Shown here in pieces: positions 44,420 through 51,724 of a stretch of 64,000 nt of DNA (position 1 is its first letter; each line of letters opens with the position of its first letter). The notes beneath the pieces are model-generated. The model did no database searches. It was given only the letters and a program-made list of their open reading frames with translations, and had not been told where the DNA came from. Source of the DNA: Chitinophaga skermanii (GTDB lineage Bacteria; Bacteroidota; Bacteroidia; Chitinophagales; Chitinophagaceae); the NCBI RefSeq assembly GCF_003259335.1, contig NZ_QLLL01000008.1, forward strand, positions 62,001-126,000. Reading direction: 5' to 3'. Made by a program: the position numbers and the translations under genes.

Positions 44420-45700
44420 TTATTCTGATAAATAGGCATCGGCCGCATCCTCTAATAAATGTAAATCTACCGAGTCGCTACCGGCAATGCCTTCAATTGA
44501 ACCTTGGATATGCACGGCGTTCAGCAATACTTTTTCCAATTGTTTTTCGCGTACTTTCCATAGTTTTTCCATGGTTTCACGCTCTTTTTGGATCGACATT
44601 TTCATGTCCCTGAATCCTTCGCGGATAGCTTTCCATTGCTCGGCGAATTCGCTGCCTGTGAGGTAAGAATAAAGTAGCTGCATTTTATCGCCGCGGTTCT
44701 CTTGGCTTTTTGAGGCTTTGTATACGCTCATTATAGCCTCGCGGAGTACATAGCTAAGGCTTTTTACTTCTGCAAATGTGCAGATATAAATACCTTCTTT
44801 AGCCCCGAAGCGTTCCATGTCTTTCGGCATAGTTTGGGTAACTAAAATCGCAACATCCGCTCCTTGTGAACGCATGTCTGTTTTTAGCTTTTCAATCCAT
44901 TCCCTCGAGAACTCTTTGGTGCGTTTACTTTCATAAATAATTTTACCACACTCTTGCCCAAATTGGTTGCGAACAAACTGAATACAATCCGCTCCTTTAA
45001 TACCCTTCGCCACTTCTTCTACCGAATCGAAGGGGAAAGTACTGCGGAGTAATTCTTCCAATGCTAATTCCATCACTTCGCCTTGCAACTGCATAGAACC
45101 TTGTTCTGCTTTACGCTTCATTTCCTCGGCCAACTTACGTTGATCGTCAACCTGCTTCTCTAATTCCTTAATCTTGAAGGTAAATTCAGTTTCTTTCAAG
45201 CTATTGCGTTGGAACTCTTCTTGCCTTACTTGCTCCACCATGTTAGCGCGTTCTTCTAACAACCGTTTTTGCAACGATAATTCCAATTCTTGTTCCTTAT
45301 TTTTAAGTGCTTGTTCGCGTTTGATGAATTCTACTTGTTGTTCCCTCGCAAGCCTAAGCTTCTCTTCATTTTCTTCATTGGCTTGTTTCAACAATCGTAC
45401 TTGGTGCTCGAAATCGCTGGTTACGCGTTTGCGAATTTCTTCTTGCATCATCTCTTGCAGGCGCATTTTCTCTACCTCTAGCCTCTTTTGCAATTCGGCA
45501 TCCATTTGTTGCTTTTGGCCTTCTAATTGGGAACGAACTTGCAATAATTCATTCTTCTCTTTCGCCAATTGCTCCGTTCTTTTGCGCCATTCCGTTTCCA
45601 TTTTACCACGCATCTCTTTTTCGATATCCGCGGCAAATGCATCTTCCATAACGAATTGATGTTTACAATTCGGGCAAGTTATAGCTGTTCCCATATTCAC
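44420..45700 (-). CDS. DUF2130 coiled-coil protein with nuclease-like C-terminal domain
   Basis: A 426-residue protein with three parts. A short zinc-ribbon-like CPNC (C9, C12) comes first. A long coiled coil (~22-200), full of Glu, Gln, Lys and Arg, follows. The C-terminal DUF2130 domain (~205-400) has GEVMELALEELLRSTFPFD, D238 in GADCIQF and E257-x-K259 in IIYESKRT. The E...D...ExK order resembles the PD-(D/E)xK nuclease fold; DUF2130 has been placed near that clan. No partner gene of a defence or repair system is adjacent. Nuclease activity is an inference. Confidence 0.8.
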   Translation of the reverse strand: MNMGTAITCPNCKHQFVMEDAFAADIEKEMRGKMETEWRKRTEQLAKEKNELLQVRSQLEGQKQQMDAELQKRLEVEKMRLQEMMQEEIRKRVTSDFEHQVRLLKQANEENEEKLRLAREQQVEFIKREQALKNKEQELELSLQKRLLEERANMVEQVRQEEFQRNSLKETEFTFKIKELEKQVDDQRKLAEEMKRKAEQGSMQLQGEVMELALEELLRSTFPFDSVEEVAKGIKGADCIQFVRNQFGQECGKIIYESKRTKEFSREWIEKLKTDMRSQGADVAILVTQTMPKDMERFGAKEGIYICTFAEVKSLSYVLREAIMSVYKASKSQENRGDKMQLLYSYLTGSEFAEQWKAIREGFRDMKMSIQKERETMEKLWKVREKQLEKVLLNAVHIQGSIEGIAGSDSVDLHLLEDAADAYLSE

Positions 45701-45798
45701 ATAATGTTATTCTGGACAATAATAAAAGGGCAGTCCGCATTGTACATGCGTAGCGTAAAGGTAGCCAAAAAATCTTGGCCTTGGAGGAAGAGAAAATT

Positions 45799-45824
45799 CC
45801 AGGATGACGGTCGCATCATCCTGG
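45799..45824 (-). terminator. Intrinsic terminator after the 45869 gene
   Basis: CCAGGATGA / TCATCCTGG arms with an 8-nt loop; minus strand continues AATTTTCTC. Confidence 0.6.
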
Positions 45825-45868
45825 GCTAAAACAACTGGAAGGGTTGATATGGTAAGGCTCTTTTCGAC

Positions 45869-46129
45869 TTAATGTCCGTCGTGTTCTTCGTCGTACACAT
45901 ATTCATCGGTTAACTCCACTAGTTCGTCGGTAAGGATGAAAAGCAAGGTAGTGGCGCCATTAGAAGTATCGGTATTAATATTTTCCCATTCTTCTATGGC
46001 CCAACCTTCTTGTAATAAGTGGTTAACTTCTTCAATTTCATTAACAAAGTACGCGCTGGCATTATTTTCACTGCGACTCATGGTTTGTAACTTTTCCAAG
46101 TTGATGGTAACAGTAATGATCTTTTGCAT
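45869..46129 (-). CDS. Small acidic protein of unknown function
   Basis: An 86-residue protein from the ATG at 46129; an upstream in-frame TTG at 46150 is less likely. It is cytosolic and acidic (ends YVYDEEHDGH), with one clear core: NEIEEVNHLLQEGWAIEEWENINTD. The segment VNHLLQEGWAIEEW resembles small proteins that describe sporadic DUF families with a LxxGW motif, but I cannot name it. It has its own downstream hairpin. Confidence 0.6.
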   Translation of the reverse strand: MQKIITVTINLEKLQTMSRSENNASAYFVNEIEEVNHLLQEGWAIEEWENINTDTSNGATTLLFILTDELVELTDEYVYDEEHDGH

Positions 46130-46550
46130 TGCGTTGGGTTTTAATAGCAATTTAGTTGGCGTGTGTTAGGGGATTGTAAAGGGAATTTTATGTTTATGTT
46201 AATTGTCGCTGCGCTGGGCTTGCTTGCTGGCGGCGGGTTATTGGCTATTGCTGATTGTGGGGGTGTTGCTTGCTGCGGTTGATTGTGTTTTGTCGTGTCG
46301 CTCCAGGGCCGCGACGGGGCCCCGTATCATACTTCGAAATATGGTTCTGCGGGCTGGATTGCTGCTATTTGGAGGGGTGGGGCGTGTAGGGGAGAGGGGC
46401 ATTGATGGGGCTTTCGGTTGTCGTGTGTTCCGCACAACCAAGTTTTCTCAGTATGATACTGTAGGGGACAATGCGGGCTTTTTTGATGGGGAATTTGGGG
46501 TGCGTTGAGGGATAGATTTATGGGAGGACATGGTAGGGGGCATTAAAGTG
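46130..46550. other. G-rich gene-free region
   Basis: About 420 bases with strongly G/T-biased plus strand, unlike the A/T-rich spacers elsewhere. No coding frame on either strand has a normal start or recognisable product. A 10-bp inverted repeat is present (GTATCATACT at 46324-46333, AGTATGATAC at 46450-46459). I see no other function. Confidence 0.45.
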
Positions 46551-46575
46551 CTACGGCCAGTTTTGCTGGCCGTAG
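46551..46575. terminator. Strong hairpin beside the lactonase gene 3' end
   Basis: Perfect 10-bp arms CTACGGCCAG / CTGGCCGTAG, 5-nt loop. A T-run (TATTTTTT) follows on the plus strand and only a weak TTT on the minus strand, so its direction is unclear. It lies 9 bp after the lactonase stop. Confidence 0.6.
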
Positions 46576-46584
46576 TAGTATTTT

Positions 46585-47694
46585 TTAGAACCAGGTGAGG
46601 CAAACTGGTTTGGGGGTGTTAATGGTTTTCTTTGTGGCTTTTAGTTGGCCGGTTTGGGGAGTTCTTTGGAAGAGGGTGATGTTGTTGGTGTTTTGGTTGG
46701 CCACTAGTAGGAATTTTTCGTTGGGGGTGAGGGTGAAGTGGCGGGGGCCTTTGCCTTCAACCGGGAGGGTGTTGAGGAGGGTGAGTTGGCCGGTGCTGGA
46801 GTTTCTTTTGAAGGTGGCAATTGTGTTGCTGGTGCTGCGGTTGGTGGCGTAGACGTTTTTGCCGTCTTGGGTGATGTGGATGTGGGCGCTGCCGGCGTCG
46901 TTGTTTTGAATGGTGTAGTCTTTGGGTAAAGAGCTAATCGTTTGAATATGTTTGAACGAGGTAGTTTGTTGGTTGAATGCGTATACAGATACGGTGCCGC
47001 TCATTTCTTCGATGATGTAGGCGAAGTTTTTATAGAATTGAAGGATGCGGGGGCCGTGGCCGGGGGCAGTTTGGATAGAGGCTTTGTCGTTTTGAGTGAC
47101 GTGGCCGGTTTTTTCGTCGAAGTTGTAGGCTACGATTTGGTCGGTGCCTAGGTCTACAACGAAAAGCATATTGTTTTCAGCGTTGAAGGTGGTGCTGTGT
47201 ACGTGGGCTTTTTCTTGGCGTTGGGTATTGGTGCCTTTACCATTGTGTTGAATGGTTTGTAGGGCTACGCTGAGGGCACCGTTGGCTTCTCTTTTGTAGA
47301 TGGAGAAGTTACCGCCGCTGTAGTTGGATACTACTACCCAGTTTTGCGTTTTATCGATGTTTACATGGCAGGGGTGATCGCCGTGGCTAGGTTGTTGATT
47401 GATAAGTTTACCTTCTTTGGTGAATGCGCTTACGGCACCTTTGCCGTCGCCATTTTCATTTACTGCGTAGAAGAATGCTTTATTCTTCGTGGCAACAACG
47501 AACGATGGGTTGGAGGCCGGGAATGTTTTTACATGGGTGGCTTCGCCGGTTTGGGTGTTGAAGTTGTATAATGAAATGCCTTGGGAATCATTATCGGTAT
47601 ATGATCCTACGAGCATTGGGATGGTATTCTTTGCCTGGCTCATGGTTGCAAATGGGAGCATGAGGAAGGATATTTTGAGTGCCAATTTTTTCAT
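46585..47694 (-). CDS. Lactonase-family seven-bladed beta-propeller protein, exported
   Basis: A 369-residue protein with signal peptide (MKKLALKISFLMLPFATMSQA). It matches the Pgl/lactonase family (6-phosphogluconolactonase-like propeller): VGSYTDNDSQGISLYNFNTQTGE, NPSFVVATKNKAFFYAVNE, GDHPCHVNID, WVVVSNYSGGNFSIYK, HVHSTTFNAENNMLFVVDLGTDQI and GPRHFTLTPNEKFLLVANQNTNN. Export argues against a pentose-phosphate role; other members act on cell-surface or extracellular sugars. The coding strand is unusually rich in C and A (plus strand in G and T) compared with its neighbours. It follows the EamA gene by 32 bp. Confidence 0.87.
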   Translation of the reverse strand: MKKLALKISFLMLPFATMSQAKNTIPMLVGSYTDNDSQGISLYNFNTQTGEATHVKTFPASNPSFVVATKNKAFFYAVNENGDGKGAVSAFTKEGKLINQQPSHGDHPCHVNIDKTQNWVVVSNYSGGNFSIYKREANGALSVALQTIQHNGKGTNTQRQEKAHVHSTTFNAENNMLFVVDLGTDQIVAYNFDEKTGHVTQNDKASIQTAPGHGPRILQFYKNFAYIIEEMSGTVSVYAFNQQTTSFKHIQTISSLPKDYTIQNNDAGSAHIHITQDGKNVYATNRSTSNTIATFKRNSSTGQLTLLNTLPVEGKGPRHFTLTPNEKFLLVANQNTNNITLFQRTPQTGQLKATKKTINTPKPVCLTWF

Positions 47695-47726
47695 GTGCTG
47701 AAAATAGTAATATCCGGCAATTCATC

Positions 47727-48584
47727 CTAATCAATCGCTAATAACACGATGCCGGCTAATATCACAAGCGCTCCCAATATCCTTTTCACACGGTCCTTTT
47801 CTTTTAAGCTATGTACCCCAAAAAATACACCAAATACAATACTTAATTCCCTCGCCGGGGCCACATAGGAAACGGGTGTTGTTTTCATGGCAATTAACAC
47901 AAGAATATACGATAACGGCTGGCAAGCAGCCACAATAAATGCTGGCTTCCAATGGGTTTTGAGTTCAATCGCATATTCGCTACGCTTAGCTGCTGTGTAT
48001 GGAAAAAGCAATACAAAAGGCAAGATCATCGAGGCTAAAGTGATGAATACAACCGATACATGGTAATCCACTACAGCGATCTTATCAGCAATGGTGTAGC
48101 TGGCAATAAATAGCCCGGTTAATGCGCCGTATCCCAATCCTGTTACAATTCTCTTATCATGCTTCCAGCCGGTGAGTGTCATCATTACCACGCCCAGTAT
48201 AATCAGTACAATACCAAGGATAGCCAGCGTGCCGGGTTTTTCATGGAATAACAAAATAGCGCCGGTAACAGAACACAAGGGGCCGGAACCCCGAGCAATG
48301 GGATAAACTACAGATAAATCCGCTTTACGGTACCCCGTTTGCAATGCCACAAAATAGAGTAAATGTAATACAGCACTCAATGCTGAAAAGCCTAACGTGA
48401 TTTGATCAAAAGGTAAGTCGTGCTGGAACAATTGGTATACAACATACGGCACAAACATCCCTACAGCAAACAAAGAAGTACACCAATAAAACGGCAGTTT
48501 ACCGTTTACCTTTTTCGTAGTAAAATTCCAAAAGGCATGCACAATGGCAGCTATAATAATAAGTGTTAACGCGGAAAGTGACAT
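47727..48584 (-). CDS. EamA/DMT-family transporter
   Basis: A 285-residue membrane protein with ten predicted helices in two EamA repeats. The first repeat has HAFWNFTTKKV and VVYPIARGSGPLCSVTGAILLFHEKP; the second has PVSYVAPARELSIVFGVFFGVHSLKEK, the usual EamA glutamate/glycine pattern. These carriers export or import small metabolites, amino acids or nucleosides; the substrate is not readable. It precedes the lactonase gene in the same orientation. Confidence 0.85.
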   Translation of the reverse strand: MSLSALTLIIIAAIVHAFWNFTTKKVNGKLPFYWCTSLFAVGMFVPYVVYQLFQHDLPFDQITLGFSALSAVLHLLYFVALQTGYRKADLSVVYPIARGSGPLCSVTGAILLFHEKPGTLAILGIVLIILGVVMMTLTGWKHDKRIVTGLGYGALTGLFIASYTIADKIAVVDYHVSVVFITLASMILPFVLLFPYTAAKRSEYAIELKTHWKPAFIVAACQPLSYILVLIAMKTTPVSYVAPARELSIVFGVFFGVHSLKEKDRVKRILGALVILAGIVLLAID

Positions 48585-48672
48585 GATGATTTAAGGTACA
48601 ACATATAGCTGGGGTAGGCAAGTGCAAGGTGAATGAAATGTGTACTTTGATACGTGGATGGCTAAAAAGAAA

Positions 48673-48701
48673 AACCCTGTAAATCGTCGATTTACAGGGT
48701 T
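48673..48701 (-). terminator. Terminator after tRNA-Leu
   Basis: AACCCTGTAAAT / ATTTACAGGGTT arms, 5-nt loop, then TTTTTCTTTTT on the minus strand. Confidence 0.8.
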
Positions 48702-48708
48702 CAGATTC

Positions 48709-48733
48709 AAGTGCGGAAGAGGAGATTCGAACT
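48709..48733 (+). repeat. 25-bp direct repeat, copy 1 (inside tRNA-Leu 3' end)
   Basis: This block, running from two bases beyond the discriminator into the T-loop of the tRNA, recurs exactly at 53454-53478 in the same orientation. Confidence 0.85.
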
Positions 48734-48795
48734 CCCAAGCCCGTGAAGGCACTACCACCTCAAAGTAGCGCGTCTACCAATTTCGCCACCTCCGC
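48712..48795 (-). tRNA. tRNA-Leu (GAG)
   Basis: Class II tRNA of 84 nt. Acceptor arm GCGGAGG pairs with CTTCCGC (one G-U). The D-arm GCGAAATTGGTAGACGC, anticodon stem CTACT / GGTAG with loop TTGAGGT (anticodon GAG), an extended variable arm, and T-arm GGGAG-TTCGAAT-CTCC are present. The discriminator is A and CCA is not encoded. It reads Leu CUC/CUU codons. A TATTTTTG box lies 16 bp upstream and a strong terminator downstream, so it is a separate transcription unit. Confidence 0.95.
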
Positions 48796-48810
48796 GTGTT
48801 TAAGGGAGTG

Positions 48811-48818
48811 CAAAAATA
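48811..48818 (-). promoter_or_regulatory. Putative -7 box of the tRNA-Leu promoter
   Basis: Reads TATTTTTG on the minus strand (TAnnTTTG), 16 bp before the mature tRNA 5' end. Confidence 0.55.
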
Positions 48819-48874
48819 GAATTCTTTTGATAAAAGAAAAATTTTGATGCAATTTTTTTTTAAAATGTTGACAT

Positions 48875-50020
48875 TTATTTTCTTAACCATATTCTAAAGG
48901 TAGTTCCCTTGCCTATTTCAGACGATTTTATATACAATCTTCCTTGGTGATATTCCTCTATAATCCGCTTCGCTAAACTCAGTCCCAAGCCCCATCCTCT
49001 CTTTTTAGTGCTAAAACCGGGTTGGAAAACTTTCTCGTGTAAAGGCTTCGGTATGCCTTTCCCTGTATCGGTTATATCGATTGTAATATGCGCAGGATGG
49101 TTCTCTATTTTTACTTGGATAGCGCCTTTTCCTTCCATGGCATCCAAAGCATTCTTCAACAGGTTCTCAATCACCCAATCGAAGAGCGGCCCCGAAATCA
49201 TAGCGTTGATATGTGGTTCGGAACTCGTAAAGCCTAATACCACTTTCTGTGGCGCTCGTTTCCTGATATAGGCAATCATATTTTCCACTTGTTGCACCAC
49301 TTCTTTTTCTTCAAGAACCGGCACACTACCAATCTTCGAAAATCGATCTGTAATCAATTTCAAGCGGTCTACATCTTTCTGTAATTCTAAGGCGATGCTT
49401 TCGCTACTAGGCTGCTCTTTCAATATCTCTAACCAAGCCTCAATCGACGATAAAGGAGTACCTAATTGGTGCGCTGTTTCCTTGGCCATGCCCACCCATA
49501 CTTGGTTTTGCGTGGCACGGTTGGTCGTCGATAGTGCAAATAATACGATACATATAAACAGGGCCACCACGATTAATTGTACATATGGGTAGTATCGAAT
49601 TTGCTTCAAAATGAGGGAGTCGCCGTAATAGATGTAATTGTTGATACGCGGTTTCTGGGTGATGTTCATCACGAAAGGCGGGTGCTGCTTCTTAAAGCGT
49701 ACGAGCTGTTCTTCTACATACAACTTATTACGAGCAATCTTATTCGTATCTAAGTTGCGGTGATCCACTACATTCCCACTTTCATCTGTAAGAATCATCG
49801 GGATCGTCGTATTCGTGGTAATAATATCTACGGCTAGGTTATTTACATCATCATTCGTTTGTAACAACTCTTTATAAGCCGATACCCACGTGGCCACCTT
49901 CTTCGTTTCTTCCGCTTGTATCTTCTCAGAAAGGTTATTCACGAACCAAATAGTGATCACTACAATGACAATCGCCACTGCAATCAAAATAAACTTCCAG
50001 CCGATATATTGCCTAACCAT
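48875..50020 (-). CDS. Orphan sensor histidine kinase
   Basis: A 381-residue membrane kinase. Two helices (~10-30 and ~146-163) frame a periplasmic sensor (~31-145). The H-box is AKETAHQLGTPLSSIEAWL with phosphorylated histidine H184. The ATP-binding domain has NLLKNALDAMEG (N-box), ITDTGKGIP (G1), FSTKKRGWGLGLSLAKRI (F/G2). No response-regulator gene is adjacent, so it is an orphan. The sensor domain has no recognisable ligand fold. It ends 79 bp before the tRNA-Leu gene. Confidence 0.9.
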   Translation of the reverse strand: MVRQYIGWKFILIAVAIVIVVITIWFVNNLSEKIQAEETKKVATWVSAYKELLQTNDDVNNLAVDIITTNTTIPMILTDESGNVVDHRNLDTNKIARNKLYVEEQLVRFKKQHPPFVMNITQKPRINNYIYYGDSLILKQIRYYPYVQLIVVALFICIVLFALSTTNRATQNQVWVGMAKETAHQLGTPLSSIEAWLEILKEQPSSESIALELQKDVDRLKLITDRFSKIGSVPVLEEKEVVQQVENMIAYIRKRAPQKVVLGFTSSEPHINAMISGPLFDWVIENLLKNALDAMEGKGAIQVKIENHPAHITIDITDTGKGIPKPLHEKVFQPGFSTKKRGWGLGLSLAKRIIEEYHQGRLYIKSSEIGKGTTFRIWLRK

Positions 50021-50161
50021 GCAAATTGTTATTTATTGATTCCTTGCCCTTCGCTTGCTTCAAGATATTGCTAAAATTACGTATTGATAGAGAATATTCG
50101 CGCGCTTTGTTGCATATTTGCAACGCAAAAAGTAATTCGTAAAGCGCAAAAACTGGATCAT

Positions 50162-51223
50162 TTGACACAATTGCCATCGGTAGCCGTAGTTATTCTCAAT
50201 TGGAATGGTAAATCGTTCTTAGAACGCTTTTTACCCTCAGTTTGTGCGTCGACCTATCAAAATTTACAAATTATTTTAGCCGATAACGCGTCATCCGACG
50301 ATAGTGTTGCCTATACTGCAGCTCATTACCCACAGATTTCTATTATCCGCAACCCTAGCAATAATGGTTTTGCGGGTGGTTATAACGAGGCGCTACAGCA
50401 CGTGAAGGCCGATATTTACGTGTTGCTCAACCAAGATGTAGAGGTAGAACCGGGGTGGATTGAACCTGTTATTGAACTTATGGCAGCCGATACATCTATC
50501 GCTGCTTGTCAGCCCAAACTCCGCGCTTACCACGATCGTAAAAGCTTTGAATATGCCGGTGCAGCCGGTGGCTGGATGGATATTTTGGGCTATACCTTTT
50601 GTCGTGGCCGCATTTTGCACACTACAGAGGTAGATCACGGCCAGTACAACGATGCCCAGTATATATTTTGGGCTACAGGTGCGGCGTTATTCATCCGTTC
50701 CGAGGCTTTTCATGGTGTAAATGGCTTCGATCCTTACTTTTTCGCGCATATGGAAGAAGTGGATCTTTGCTGGCGCTTGCAGCGGAAAGGCTTACGGGTA
50801 GCTTATTGCCCAGGATCGGTAGTATACCATGTGGGCGGCGGTAGCTTGCCCCAAGGGAACCCACGCAAATTGTACCTCAACTTCCGCAATAACCTCATCA
50901 TGCTGAAAAAGAACTTGCATCCATCTGAGCAATGGATCGTGTTCTCGCAGCGCGTATTTTTAGACCTGTTGGCGGCCGCAAAGAGCCTGGCATCGGGCAA
51001 ACCGAAAGATATGGTAGCTATTTTTAAAGCGTACCGCGATTATTTTAGGTGGAAGAAAATTAGGCATACCTTACCGAAGGATACGTTGCCACAAGTACGT
51101 TTATTCGCTTTGGAAGGGGTTTTTCATGGGATCATGATCTGGCGGTATTACTTTTTACAACGGAAGAAATTCTCGTTATTGGAGGGTAAAGGCGGGCATG
51201 CGCCACAGCGAACAAAAAAATAA
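50162..51223 (+). CDS. Family 2 glycosyltransferase
   Basis: About 353 residues from a TTG at 50162; no ATG or GTG lies at the right place, and TTG at 50171 is an alternative. It starts PSVAVVILNWNGKSFLERFLPSV (~4-26, in parts), with IILADNASSDDSV (acidic pair), GFAGGYNEALQ and YVLLNQDVEVEPGW as the DxD region. WATGAALFIRSEAF and GFDPYFFAHMEEVDLCWRL are the acceptor-side motifs of rhamnosyl/mannosyl-type GT2 enzymes. Substrate unknown. It is divergent from the kinase gene. Confidence 0.85.
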   Translation: MTQLPSVAVVILNWNGKSFLERFLPSVCASTYQNLQIILADNASSDDSVAYTAAHYPQISIIRNPSNNGFAGGYNEALQHVKADIYVLLNQDVEVEPGWIEPVIELMAADTSIAACQPKLRAYHDRKSFEYAGAAGGWMDILGYTFCRGRILHTTEVDHGQYNDAQYIFWATGAALFIRSEAFHGVNGFDPYFFAHMEEVDLCWRLQRKGLRVAYCPGSVVYHVGGGSLPQGNPRKLYLNFRNNLIMLKKNLHPSEQWIVFSQRVFLDLLAAAKSLASGKPKDMVAIFKAYRDYFRWKKIRHTLPKDTLPQVRLFALEGVFHGIMIWRYYFLQRKKFSLLEGKGGHAPQRTKK

Positions 51224-51258
51224 TCTTCTGCATATTGGGGATTTTACAATTTCCTTTG

Positions 51259-51266
51259 TAAGTTTG
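51259..51266 (+). promoter_or_regulatory. Putative promoter of the small membrane protein gene
   Basis: TAAGTTTG is a full TAnnTTTG match, 19 bp before the ATG at 51286. A TTG at 51235-51237 is a plausible -33 partner (21-bp spacer). Confidence 0.6.
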
Positions 51267-51285
51267 CAATGCGAAAAAATTACAT

Positions 51286-51483
51286 ATGGAGAATCAAGTA
51301 GAAAATACGAAAGACATCGCCCAAAGCAGGGTTTCATCTTCCCGCTTTTTGTTTTATGTGAAAATCACTTGCATCATCGCCTTCGTTTTAGGTGGTTGCT
51401 ATAACTTGTACAAACACCGTTATAAAGGAAAACCAGAAGTGGCTATCCCAGAAAGTACTTTGTACAATCCGAAATACAAATAA
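51286..51483 (+). CDS. Small single-pass membrane protein
   Basis: A 65-residue protein with a polar N-terminus (MENQVENTKDIAQSRVSSSR), one hydrophobic helix (FLFYVKITCIIAFVLGGCYNLY) and a Lys/Tyr-rich tail. It has its own -7 promoter box and its own terminator, so it is very likely a real gene. I do not recognise a family; small membrane proteins of this kind often modulate a larger partner. Confidence 0.65.
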   Translation: MENQVENTKDIAQSRVSSSRFLFYVKITCIIAFVLGGCYNLYKHRYKGKPEVAIPESTLYNPKYK

Positions 51484-51506
51484 TCATTTAGTTGATATAT
51501 TATTTG

Positions 51507-51534
51507 AGAGCTGCACTTATGTGCGGCTCTTTTT
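51507..51534 (+). terminator. Intrinsic terminator after the small membrane protein gene
   Basis: AGAGCTGCAC / GTGCGGCTCT arms with a G-U pair, TTAT loop, then TTTT. Confidence 0.75.
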
Positions 51535-51724
51535 GTTTGTAGTTGGCTGAACGTTGGAATGGTGGATGGAACAGTGTTGCACACTTATTCGTTTGATCTT
51601 TCCTCTACGGAAGTCTAATGCATGTCTCCCAAAAACAATTCCCTCCCAAAAAACGTTATCCTCCTTTCTATCTACGCAAATACCCCCAACCACGTTCACC
51701 ATCAAGCCAAAACCAAATAATATA

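Noticed and set aside
46203..46508. 101-residue frame starting at TTG in the G-rich spacer
   Set aside because: No plausible start, no homology character; long frames are expected in G/C-rich DNA.
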